From assembly GCF_014204945.1 (NCBI RefSeq), contig NZ_JACHMN010000003.1:2666001-2730000 (forward strand): DNA of 64,000 nt, given 5' to 3'. Position numbers and translations under genes: made by a program. Numbering within the stretch: the stretch's first letter is position 1; every line of letters begins with the position of its first letter. This document shows, one piece after another, positions 17,667-25,834 of the stretch. The stretch is from Allocatelliglobosispora scoriae (GTDB lineage Bacteria > Actinomycetota > Actinomycetes > Mycobacteriales > Micromonosporaceae). The notes below the pieces were generated by a model that was not told where the DNA came from, did not search any database, and saw nothing but the letters and a program-made list of their open reading frames with translations.

Positions 17667-17990
17667 TCAGAAGCGGTTGTCTGTCCCCAGCTCCAGGGCC
17701 CGCCACACCTCGGCGGGAGTGCAGAACCCGGTCACCGGGTCCAGTTGCCGCAGGATGCTCACGACATCGTCATCGGCCTGATGATCGGTGGCCGCCTTGA
17801 TCAGGTCCTGGCTGGTCGTGGGGAAGACCGCGCCGTAGACGTACGTGCCGAGGTGGGCGCGAATGTCGCCACCGGCGGAGTCGGCGTGCTTAGCAGGCAG
17901 CGAGCTGCCGAATCCGGGCTGCACCGTCCAGGCTGACCGTGGAGCCGCTAGACCCCGGTCACCACGCTCGGGCCCAAAGGTATCGATCAT
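17667..17990 (-). CDS. Small DUF2795-like protein
   Basis: The protein has 107 residues. The second half (SQDLIKAATDHQADDDVVSI, then RQLDPVTGFCTPAEVWRAL) resembles DUF2795, a short helical domain common in actinobacteria and of unknown function. The N-terminal 40 residues look disordered. The ATG at 17990 has no convincing ribosome-binding site, so the true start may be internal. It is transcribed towards the catalase terminator. Confidence 0.6.
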   Translation of the reverse strand: MIDTFGPERGDRGLAAPRSAWTVQPGFGSSLPAKHADSAGGDIRAHLGTYVYGAVFPTTSQDLIKAATDHQADDDVVSILRQLDPVTGFCTPAEVWRALELGTDNRF

Positions 17991-18140
17991 GCCGGAGAGG
18001 TACCCACCTAGGAGCTGCGGAAAACCTCCTCCGCCACCGGCGGTGTGCCGACTGCTTCAGCAGAGCCGCAATCGGGGCCGGTTCCCACCCTGGAGCGAGT
18101 CTGGAGGATTCATGTAGCCCTATTTCTTACGGTGCGCTGC

Positions 18141-19169
18141 ATGAGAATGCTCCTGCGGAACAGGCTCGGCTTCACCGCGGTGGTCATGCTGCTGCTCGCA
18201 TCGCCGGATACGGCGTACGCGGCCGCCCCGACCCCCGTGTACGCGCCGTCGTACTCGATCGCCGATCCGGGTGTGTACCGCGAGAACGGCGACTTCTACC
18301 TCTACTCGACCGGATCGGGCGCCCGGGTCAGCCGGGGCCGGGAAGCGGTCGGGCCCTGGACCAACGAGGGCGCTGCCCTGGACCTCGATGCCCGACCGGC
18401 CTGGATGGCGTCCGGCGACGTCTGGGCACCGGACATCTGGCGTACCAGCGCCGGGTTCGTGATGTACTTCTCCGCACCGGCCAAGGACTTCGGCGGGCAG
18501 CGGTGCATCGGCGTCGCGGTCGCCACCTCCAACGATCCGGCGGGCGACTTCCTGCCCACCGGCCAGCCCCTGGTCTGCCCGGGCGGCCGTCAGGGCGGCG
18601 AGGACCGCGTGCCCGGCCGGCCGATCGCCGACGCCGGGGTGATCGACCCGTCCCCCTTCGTCGACGGCGACGGCAAGCGCTTCCTGCTCTACAAGACCCA
18701 GCAGACGCCGTCCACGCTGCGGATGGTCCGGCTGACCGACAACGGCCTGCACTGGTTCGGCAACGACAGCGCCGAGCTCCTGCGGCGTGACGGCATCATC
18801 GAGAACCCGGTGATGGTCCAGCGCGGCAACCAGTTCGTCCTGCTCGCCTCCCGCTACGGCTACGACAACTGCAGTTACGCCACGGTGTGGCTGCGCTCGA
18901 CGGACCGCTGGCACTTCGGCGGCGCGACCGAGCACACCCTCCTGACCACCGCGGGCACCGGCATCTGCGGACCGGGCGGCGGCGACGTCACACCGTCGCT
19001 GGACGGCGGCTGGCGGATCTTCCTGCACGGCTGGGTCTGCGGCAGCGGCGTCAAGGCCTGCACCCCGGCCCAGATCGACAACGGCGCCGATCGCCGCCGC
19101 GCGCTCTACGCGGCGGTCCTGAACTGGGGCGCCGACAACGCCACCCCCGTCGTCGGCGCCTTCCTGTGA
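18141..19169 (+). CDS. Secreted GH43-family glycosidase (arabinanase/xylosidase-like)
   Basis: The protein has 342 residues. The ATG at 18141 gives a clear signal peptide (RMLLRNRLGFTAVVMLLL to AYAAA). The five-bladed propeller shows the GH43 triad in order: base Asp in SIADPGVYRENG, pKa-modulating Asp in GVIDPSPFVDGDG, acid Glu in GIIENPVMVQRG. It probably releases arabinose or xylose residues from plant polymers outside the cell. It is followed after 20 bases by the EEP-fold gene on the same strand, suggesting an operon. The exact substrate cannot be read from sequence. Confidence 0.85.
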   Translation: MRMLLRNRLGFTAVVMLLLASPDTAYAAAPTPVYAPSYSIADPGVYRENGDFYLYSTGSGARVSRGREAVGPWTNEGAALDLDARPAWMASGDVWAPDIWRTSAGFVMYFSAPAKDFGGQRCIGVAVATSNDPAGDFLPTGQPLVCPGGRQGGEDRVPGRPIADAGVIDPSPFVDGDGKRFLLYKTQQTPSTLRMVRLTDNGLHWFGNDSAELLRRDGIIENPVMVQRGNQFVLLASRYGYDNCSYATVWLRSTDRWHFGGATEHTLLTTAGTGICGPGGGDVTPSLDGGWRIFLHGWVCGSGVKACTPAQIDNGADRRRALYAAVLNWGADNATPVVGAFL

Positions 19170-19189
19170 CCCACCGAGAGGAAACAGCC

Positions 19190-19945
19190 ATGCACGTACG
19201 GCGTATCACCTGTGTCCTGCTCGCCGCCGCGGCGGTGCTGACCGGTCTGGCGGCGCCCGCAGCGGCGGCGCCGGTGACGCTGCGGTTCGTCACCGCCAAC
19301 GTCGATTTCGGCGTCTCCCAGGCCAACGTCAAGCAGGACTGGCAGAACGTCATCGCCCCCAACGCCGACATCGCCCTGCTCCAGGAGACCAAGTCGATCC
19401 GGCTGGCCGACTTCGTCAACACCGACACCTGGCTGGTCCTGCAGGACACCTCCTCGGAGGACCGGGCCGGCAGCGCCCTGGTCATCCGGCGTTCGGTCTT
19501 CACCGACCGGGAGAGCTTCGGCCTGGTGAAGGGCGTCGACGCGAGCCCGTGCCCGGACGGCGGCATCATGACCCGCTGGATCGCCAAGACCAACATCAAG
19601 CTCGCCAACGGCCGCTGGATCCGGGTCGCCTCCCTGCACATGCCCCCGGCCCGCTGCCAGACCGGCCCGGGTAGCCCGTATGACGACATGGGCTTCAGCA
19701 TCGTCAACTTCGTCCGCGGCTCCGACCGGCTCACCGTCCTCGGCGCCGACTGGAACAAGATCGTCGACCAGGACCCCAACGACATCGGCGCCCGGGCGAA
19801 CCTCGAACCCAACGGCCCCAACGACGGTCTGCGCATCGACGGCTTCATGTACAGCAGGTCCCTGGACAACTGCTGCCTGACCAGGCTCGGCGCCATCCAC
19901 AGCGAGCACCGTCCCATCCAGATCAAGATGACGATTCCCGCCTGA
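19190..19945 (+). CDS. Secreted endonuclease/exonuclease/phosphatase-fold protein
   Basis: The protein has 251 residues. The ATG follows a GAGAGGAAA ribosome-binding site; the signal peptide ends near AAPAAAA. EEP-fold elements appear in order: RFVTANVDFG, ADIALLQETKS with the metal-binding Glu, RVASLHMPPA, VLGADWNK (in place of the usual GDFN), RIDGFMYS and SEHRPIQIKM with the catalytic His. Substrates of secreted members include DNA, phospholipids or sugar phosphates. The specificity here is unresolved. It is probably co-transcribed with the GH43 upstream. Confidence 0.82.
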   Translation: MHVRRITCVLLAAAAVLTGLAAPAAAAPVTLRFVTANVDFGVSQANVKQDWQNVIAPNADIALLQETKSIRLADFVNTDTWLVLQDTSSEDRAGSALVIRRSVFTDRESFGLVKGVDASPCPDGGIMTRWIAKTNIKLANGRWIRVASLHMPPARCQTGPGSPYDDMGFSIVNFVRGSDRLTVLGADWNKIVDQDPNDIGARANLEPNGPNDGLRIDGFMYSRSLDNCCLTRLGAIHSEHRPIQIKMTIPA

Positions 19946-19984
19946 CCCGGAACTCCGGAACCCGCCTGCGGCGCCGTTCCGCCG

Positions 19985-21049
19985 TCAGCTCGGCGGCGGG
20001 GCGGTGCTGCCGCGGACCGTGAGGGTGGTCGCCAGTTCAAGACCGATCTGGGGGGTACGCTCCCCGCGCCCCAGGGCGAGCGCCAGCTCGGTGGCGGCGA
20101 CCGCCATCTCGGTGAGCGGCTGGTGGACGGTGGTCAGCGGTGGTTCGACGAGGGCGGCGATCGGCAGGTCGTCGAAGCCGACCACGCTGAGGTCGGCGGG
20201 GATCCGCAGCCCGAGGGCTCGCGCGGCCTGGTAGACGCCGAGCGCCTGCAGGTCGTTGCCGGCGAAGATCGCCGTCGGGCGGTCGGGGCCGGTCAGCAGG
20301 GTCAGCGCCGCGGCGTGGCCGTCCTCCCGGGTGAGATCGGTGCGGACGACCAGGTCGGCCGGGAGTCCGGCGGCGGCCATGGCGGAGCGGTAACCGTCCA
20401 GCCTGGCCTGGCAGCACAGGATCCGGTCGGGGCCGCTGATCATCGCGATCCGCCGGTGGCCCAGCTCGATCAGGTGGCGGGCGGCGGACCGGCCGCCGGT
20501 CCAGTTGGTGGCTCCGACGAACGGGACGTCGTCGGGCAGCTCGGCGGTGGGGTCGACGACGACGAAGGGAATCCCTCTGGAGCGCAGCTGGTTGCGCTGC
20601 TCCGGCGACAGCTGTGCCACCGTCACGATGCAGGCGGGCCGCCGCGCCAGGGTGTCGTCGATCCAGTAGCGGATGGCGCTGCGCTGGGGACCGAACTCGG
20701 TCAGCACGACTCCCATCCGGTGCTCGCGGGCGACCCGTTCGACCCCGCGGATGATCTCGATGCCCCACAGGTGCTGCAGCTCGTCGAAGACGAGCTCCAG
20801 CATGGTGCTGCGGTTCGCCGAGGTGGATTTGCGGTAGCCGAACTGGCTGACCAGGGCCTCGACCCGGGCGCGAGTGTCCGCGGCCACGCCGGAGCGGCCG
20901 TTGAGGACCTTGGACACGGTCGGGACCGACACACCCGCGGACTCGGCGATGTAGGAGATGGTCACCGGTCCCGCCGGACCGCCCCCAGCGCGTTCGCCGT
21001 CGGCGGTCGGCTCGTCCGACTCGGCGTGCGACAACCCGGCTCCCCTCAT
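19985..21049 (-). CDS. LacI-family transcriptional regulator
   Basis: The protein has 354 residues. The ATG at 21049 is chosen because GGAG lies six bases upstream; a TTG further out would add 19 residues. The DNA-binding helix-turn-helix is at about 30-56 (ISYIAESAGVSVPTVSKVLN), after an unusual 28-residue polar N-terminal extension. The sugar-binding domain ends with SVVGFDDLPIAALVEPPLTT, typical for the family. It lies 46 bases downstream of the intracellular GH43 gene on the same strand, so it is likely co-transcribed and controls that gene and perhaps the divergent cellulase. Confidence 0.92.
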   Translation of the reverse strand: MRGAGLSHAESDEPTADGERAGGGPAGPVTISYIAESAGVSVPTVSKVLNGRSGVAADTRARVEALVSQFGYRKSTSANRSTMLELVFDELQHLWGIEIIRGVERVAREHRMGVVLTEFGPQRSAIRYWIDDTLARRPACIVTVAQLSPEQRNQLRSRGIPFVVVDPTAELPDDVPFVGATNWTGGRSAARHLIELGHRRIAMISGPDRILCCQARLDGYRSAMAAAGLPADLVVRTDLTREDGHAAALTLLTGPDRPTAIFAGNDLQALGVYQAARALGLRIPADLSVVGFDDLPIAALVEPPLTTVHQPLTEMAVAATELALALGRGERTPQIGLELATTLTVRGSTAPPPS

Positions 21050-21095
21050 TGCTGCTCCTGCTGCGTTGCCCGTCGGCCGGTCGGGCCGGACCCGT

Positions 21096-22634
21096 TCAGG
21101 GCGCAAGGATAGCCCCTGCCCGGGTGCTGGAGCCCTGAGCTGCGCCGTGCTCGGTCGGCTCGTAGTCGAACCAGTCGAAGCGGACGGTGCCGGCCGCGGC
21201 GTACATGCCGATCACCCGGCCGGTGAAGCCGCCGGCCACCTCGGTCGACAGGTAGCGGCCGTCGAGCTCGGCCAGCACGTCGAAGACGCCGTCGGCATCC
21301 TCGATTCCGAGCCTCAGCGTGTCGGGCTCCTGGCGCGGGTGCCAGTCGCCGCGAGGCGAGGCGAGCACGTCGACCCGGAGCCGGACCGGTCCGGCCTGCG
21401 CGGCCCGGGTGGCCACGGCAGCCCGGACGGCGGCGGTCCGGGCGACCACCCGCACCTGGCCGTCACCGACCTCGATCTCGTAGTGATGCGACTCGTCCAG
21501 GCGGACAGCGACACCGCCGCGTCCCTCGGCGGCGTCGACCAGTGCCCGTACCCGGCAGGAGGGGTGCTGCTGGCGGCGTCCGACGAACGTCACGGCAGGG
21601 TCGTCCAGCGATCCACCGGCCGCGCGCAGGCTCAGCCAGCCCGCCCGGTCCATGGTGGACCAGCTCTCGTCCGGCCGGGAACGGACCGAGACCCAGCGGG
21701 GGTGCAACCGGTCGGAGTCGAAGTCGTCGCGCGTCGGTGGCGGGGCCGCGGGGTGGGGCGGCCACGGGGGAGCCGCCATGTCGGGTGCCACGTCGCCGAC
21801 GACCGGCCACCCGTCGACCCAGGTCACCGGCGCCAGGAACGTCTCCCGGCCCAGCACGTGCCAGCCGGGGGTGCCGCCGCCCGGGCGGACTCCCAGCAGC
21901 ACCATCCACCAGGAACCGTCGGGCGCCTCGACGAGGTCGGCGTGGCCGGTGTTCTGGATCGGGCGGTTGGTGCCGCGGTGGGTGAGGACGGGGTTGGCCG
22001 GGCACGGTTCGAAGGGGCCGCCGGGTGTCGGGCCGCGGGCGACAGACACGGCGTGTCCTCGTTCGGTACCGCCCTCGGCGATCAGCAGGTACCAGTGGTC
22101 GCCGACGCGGTAGAGGTGCGGTGCCTCCGGCGCCTGCGCCCCGGGCGCTCCCGACCACAGCCGGCGGGGCGGGCCGAACGTCTGCCCGGTGCCGGGGTCG
22201 ATGCGGATCTGCTCGATGCCGGCGTAGGTGCACCAGCAGGTGCCGTCGTCGTCCCAGGCGAGGTCGGGGTCGATGCCGGTGACCCCGGGAACGGCGACGG
22301 GTTCGGACCAGGGTCCGGCCGGGTCGGTGGCGGTGAACACCGCGGTGCCGCCGCCGGGCGCGACGTTGGTCGTGATCAGCCAGAAGCGGCCGTCGTGGTG
22401 GCGCAGCGTGGGTGCGTAGACGCCGCCGGACGACGGCGTCTGCGGCGGCAGGAGCAGCTGGCTCGGACGGTCCAGGGCGTTGCCGATCTGCTGCCAGTGC
22501 ACCAGGTCCCGGCTGTGGAAGACGGGTACGCCGGGGAAGTACTCGAAGCTGGAGCAGGCGAGGTAGTAGTCGGCACCGACCCGGCAGACACTCGGATCCG
22601 GGTGCAGACCGGCGATCACCGGATTGGCGAACAT
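21096..22634 (-). CDS. Intracellular GH43 beta-xylosidase/arabinofuranosidase
   Basis: The protein has 512 residues from the ATG at 22634 (MFANPVIAGLHPDPSVCR). No signal peptide is seen, so it acts on imported oligosaccharides. The catalytic residues are Asp in GLHPDPSV, Asp in TGIDPDLAWDDDG and Glu in QAPEAPHLYRVG. The C-terminal 190 residues form the beta-sandwich typical of the GH43_11/12 xylosidase type (DDFDSDRLHPRW to VRFDWFDYEP). A GTG at 22670 is an alternative start. The gene precedes the LacI regulator in the same direction. Confidence 0.88.
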   Translation of the reverse strand: MFANPVIAGLHPDPSVCRVGADYYLACSSFEYFPGVPVFHSRDLVHWQQIGNALDRPSQLLLPPQTPSSGGVYAPTLRHHDGRFWLITTNVAPGGGTAVFTATDPAGPWSEPVAVPGVTGIDPDLAWDDDGTCWCTYAGIEQIRIDPGTGQTFGPPRRLWSGAPGAQAPEAPHLYRVGDHWYLLIAEGGTERGHAVSVARGPTPGGPFEPCPANPVLTHRGTNRPIQNTGHADLVEAPDGSWWMVLLGVRPGGGTPGWHVLGRETFLAPVTWVDGWPVVGDVAPDMAAPPWPPHPAAPPPTRDDFDSDRLHPRWVSVRSRPDESWSTMDRAGWLSLRAAGGSLDDPAVTFVGRRQQHPSCRVRALVDAAEGRGGVAVRLDESHHYEIEVGDGQVRVVARTAAVRAAVATRAAQAGPVRLRVDVLASPRGDWHPRQEPDTLRLGIEDADGVFDVLAELDGRYLSTEVAGGFTGRVIGMYAAAGTVRFDWFDYEPTEHGAAQGSSTRAGAILAP

Positions 22635-23040
22635 CCCGCCCGGCCATCCGTCCAGAGGTGCCACTCCCACTTCGGGCTCCCCACGCGAGGCCGACCGGCC
22701 GGATGGTTTCCAGGACCACCACGACACTTTCTGGCGCGAGCGTAGTGACGTTGGCCGATCCCGTCAACCTCGTTCGTGAGGTGGGTGTCTGTATGGCGCG
22801 TCCGCGACCGCTGATGCCGCAGGGAATTCATTGACGTCCATTCCGGAAAGGCGTAGCGTCGCGACTCGAAACTTTCTGGAAATGGTAACGATAGTTTCTC
22901 GGTCGAACCGTGCGGCGCCGCAGAGGTTCGACCCCTCCGGGCGGACCTCCCCGCACCATCGCCCGCCAGCCGCTCGGCGGCGAGACGGCTCCACGTCCGT
23001 TCCGTGCCCGCACCGACCCGACCCTGAAGGGACCGTCCCC
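22635..23040. promoter_or_regulatory. Divergent regulatory region between GH43 and the GH5 cellulase
   Basis: This 406-base stretch has no gene. It contains GAAACTTTC (22868-22876, a perfect odd palindrome) and GATAGTTTC (22890-22898), 22 bases apart and so on the same face of the helix. On the GH43 side lies GACACTTTC (22723-22731). The nonamer ACTTTCTGG is shared at 22726-22734 and 22871-22879. The elements resemble GAAA-N-TTTC-type sites described upstream of actinomycete xylanolytic genes and may bind the neighbouring LacI protein. That assignment is inference. Confidence 0.5.
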
Positions 23041-25146
23041 GTGAACCTGCAGAGCATCCGAAGAACCCGATGGCGGGCCGGCGTGGTCGCCGGCGGCTTG
23101 GCGGCGCTCCTGGCGACGAGCATGATCACGGCGGTGAGCGCCCAGGCCGCAGCCGGCTGCCGCGTGGCATACGCCGTGTCGTCACAATGGACCGGCGGCT
23201 TCACCGCCAACGTGACCGTGACCAACCTCGGCGACCCCCTCACCGGCTGGAACCTGGCCTGGACCTTCCCGTCCGGCCAGCAGGTCACGCAGGCGTGGAA
23301 CGCCACGGTCACGTCGTCCGGTGCCCAGGTCACCGCGGCGAACATGAGCTACAACGGCGCTGTCGCCACGAACGCGACGGTCTCGTTCGGCTTCAACGGA
23401 TCGTGGTCGGGCAGCAACGCCACACCGACGGCGTTCACGCTCAACGGCGTCACCTGCACCGGCGGCGTCAGCGGTACGGCGTCGCCGACGGCCGGCCCGT
23501 CCCGATCGACGTCGCCGTCCCCCTCGGCGTCGGCGTCGACATCGCCGCAGCCCGGCAACCCGATGGCGACCGTGGCCGCGATGCAGCCCGGCTGGAACCT
23601 GGGCAACACCCTCGACGCCATCCCGGACGAGACCGCGTGGGGCAACCCGCTGACGACCCAGGCGATGCTCCACCACGTACGCGCGCAGGGCTACAACAGC
23701 ATCCGGATCCCGGTGACGTGGAGCAACCACCACGGCTCCGCGCCCGCCTACACCATCGACACCGCCTGGCTGAACCGCGTCCGCCAGATCGTCGACTGGT
23801 CCCTGGCCGAGGGCTTCTACGTGTTGATCAACCTGCATCACGACTCCTGGCAGTGGATCAACACCTACCCCACCGACCGCACGAACGTGCTCGCCCGGTT
23901 CACCGCAGTGTGGACACAGCTCGCCGCCGCGTTCCGCAGCCACTCGTCCCGGCTCACCTTCGAGAGCATCAACGAGCCGCAGTTCACCGGCGCATCCGGA
24001 GACGAGCAGAGCTACCAGCTCCTGCACGAGCTGAACGCCGAGTTCGTCCGGGTCATCCGCCAGTCGGGCGGCGGCAACGCGACCCGGCTGCTGGTGCTGC
24101 CCACCCTGTTCACCAACGCCGACCAGGGACGACTGGACAGCCTGGCGGCGACCTTCACGGCGCTGCACGACCCCAACGTCGCCGCGACGGTCCACTTCTA
24201 CGGGTACTGGCCCTTCAGCACCAACATCGCCGGCGGCACCCGCTACGACTCCGCCGTCGAGCAGGACCTGATCGGCACCTTCGACCGCGTCCACAACACG
24301 TTCGTGTCCCGGGGCATCCCGGTGATCATCGGCGAGTGGGCCCTGCTCAACTGGGACCACACCCGGCCGGGCATCATCGAGCGCGGCGAGTTCCTGAAGT
24401 TCCTCGAAGCCGTCGGCTACCACGCCCGGACCCGGCGGCTCACGACCATGCTGTGGGACGCCGGCCAGTTCCTCAACCGCGGCGACCTCAGCTGGCGGGA
24501 CCCCGGCGTGTTCGCGATGATGAAGGCGAGCTGGACCACCCGCTCCGCGACCGCGTCGTCGGACCAGGTGTACGTGCCCCGCACCGGCTCCATCACCAGC
24601 AAGGCGCTCACGCTCAACCTCAGCGGCACGTCGTTCCTCGGCCTGCGGCAGGGCACCACGGATCTCGTCAGCGGCACCGACTACACGGTGTCCGGCACCA
24701 CCCTCACCCTCACCGCGGCGGCCCTCACGCGGCTGGTCGGCAGCCGCGCCTACGGTGTCAACGCCACCATCGCGGCCCGGTTCTCCTCGGGCGAGCCCTG
24801 GCCGATCAGCATCATCACCTACGATCCGCCCACCCAGACGGCTGCCTCCGGGACGACGAGCTCGTTCGCCATCCCCACCCAGTTCCGCGGCGACCAGCTC
24901 GCCACCATGGAGGCCAGGTACGCCGACGGCACCAACGCCGGACCTGCGAACTGGACCTCGTACAAAGGATTCTGGGACCACTTCCAACCCGACTACAGCG
25001 CCAACACCATCCTCCTGAAAACCGCCTTCTTCGCCGAGGTCAACGACGGCGCCCCGGTCACCCTCACCTTCCACTTCTGGAGCGGCACGCGGGTCACCTA
25101 CCGCATCACGAAGTCCGGCACCTCGGTCACCGGCGGCATCGGCTGA
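23041..25146 (+). CDS. Secreted GH5 endoglucanase (CBM2-GH5-X2/CBM46-like)
   Basis: The protein has 701 residues and a GTG start; the signal peptide ends near AQAAAG. The modules in order are CBM2 (about 39-142, starting [15 protein letters not shown]), a Ser/Thr/Pro linker, GH5 (about 175-500) with acid/base Glu in FESINEPQF and nucleophile Glu in [11 protein letters not shown], an X2/Ig-like module (about 515-590, [18 protein letters not shown]) and a C-terminal CBM46-like module (about 600-700). The GH5-X2-CBM46 order is known for GH5 subfamily 4 endoglucanases/xyloglucanases. It degrades cellulose or xyloglucan outside the cell. Confidence 0.93.
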   Translation: MNLQSIRRTRWRAGVVAGGLAALLATSMITAVSAQAAAGCRVAYAVSSQWTGGFTANVTVTNLGDPLTGWNLAWTFPSGQQVTQAWNATVTSSGAQVTAANMSYNGAVATNATVSFGFNGSWSGSNATPTAFTLNGVTCTGGVSGTASPTAGPSRSTSPSPSASASTSPQPGNPMATVAAMQPGWNLGNTLDAIPDETAWGNPLTTQAMLHHVRAQGYNSIRIPVTWSNHHGSAPAYTIDTAWLNRVRQIVDWSLAEGFYVLINLHHDSWQWINTYPTDRTNVLARFTAVWTQLAAAFRSHSSRLTFESINEPQFTGASGDEQSYQLLHELNAEFVRVIRQSGGGNATRLLVLPTLFTNADQGRLDSLAATFTALHDPNVAATVHFYGYWPFSTNIAGGTRYDSAVEQDLIGTFDRVHNTFVSRGIPVIIGEWALLNWDHTRPGIIERGEFLKFLEAVGYHARTRRLTTMLWDAGQFLNRGDLSWRDPGVFAMMKASWTTRSATASSDQVYVPRTGSITSKALTLNLSGTSFLGLRQGTTDLVSGTDYTVSGTTLTLTAAALTRLVGSRAYGVNATIAARFSSGEPWPISIITYDPPTQTAASGTTSSFAIPTQFRGDQLATMEARYADGTNAGPANWTSYKGFWDHFQPDYSANTILLKTAFFAEVNDGAPVTLTFHFWSGTRVTYRITKSGTSVTGGIG

Positions 25147-25150
25147 CGAT

Positions 25151-25192
25151 CGGCGATGCCGCGGCGGCCGGTCCAGAGCCGCGGCATCGCCG
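25151..25192. terminator. Bidirectional terminator between cellulase and methyltransferase
   Basis: A 15-bp perfect stem (25151-25165 with 25178-25192) has a 12-base loop. It starts four bases after the cellulase stop and serves both convergent genes. Confidence 0.85.
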
Positions 25193-25216
25193 ACCACTGC
25201 GGTCCGTGGCGACGAC

Positions 25217-25819
25217 TCAGGACCGTGCGAACAGGATCGCCCCGGGGGTCGGATCGTCCGGGCGCAGCAGGTGTTGCGCCTCCACGGTGAACCCCGCCTC
25301 CCGGATCCAATCGGCCACCCGGGACGGTGTGCGGTAGTGCGTGTCCGCAGGCGCGGCGGGCCGGTCGGCGCCGACGTGGAAACCCACGGCCAGGACCCCG
25401 CCCGGTCGTAGGACCCGGTGGAACTGCCCGATGACGCCGGGCACCGCCTCGTCCGGGATGTGGATCAGCGACCACCAGGCGATCACTCCGGCGAGGGAGC
25501 CGTCGGCGAGCTGGAGGTCGGTCATCGATCCGGTCTCGAATCGTGCGCCCGGGTGCCCGCTGCGGGCGATCTCGATCATCGCGGGGGACAGGTCGATGCC
25601 GAACGCGTCCGCGCCCAGCTCCCGGAGCAGGGCGGTGGTGTGCCCCGGTCCGCAGCCGATGTCGGCGACGGGTCCGCCGCCGATCGCGTGGACCAGCTCG
25701 CTGAACAGCACGACTCCCGCGCGGACGTGGAGCAGCCGGTCGAGCAGGTCGCGAGTCTCGTCGGCGTAACTGGCGGCGATCTTGTCGTACGAGTCGCGGG
25801 TGTCGTTCAACCAGGTCAT
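25217..25819 (-). CDS. Class I SAM-dependent methyltransferase
   Basis: The protein has 200 residues. Motif I is VADIGCGPGH (51-60), followed by AFGIDLSPAMIEIA, the post-II region GVIAWWSLIHIPDE and FHRVLRPGGVLAVGFH. This is the Methyltransf_11/25 type, acting on small molecules. The gene begins 15 bases after the TIR-WD40 gene on the same strand, so it may be the second gene of that transcript. The substrate is unknown. Confidence 0.88.
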   Translation of the reverse strand: MTWLNDTRDSYDKIAASYADETRDLLDRLLHVRAGVVLFSELVHAIGGGPVADIGCGPGHTTALLRELGADAFGIDLSPAMIEIARSGHPGARFETGSMTDLQLADGSLAGVIAWWSLIHIPDEAVPGVIGQFHRVLRPGGVLAVGFHVGADRPAAPADTHYRTPSRVADWIREAGFTVEAQHLLRPDDPTPGAILFARS

Positions 25820-25834
25820 CAGATGACCGTAGCC

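Noticed and set aside
19946-19984. Terminator between the EEP-fold gene and the LacI gene
   Set aside because: Only short imperfect complementarity around GGAAC/GTTCC was seen, not strong enough to call.
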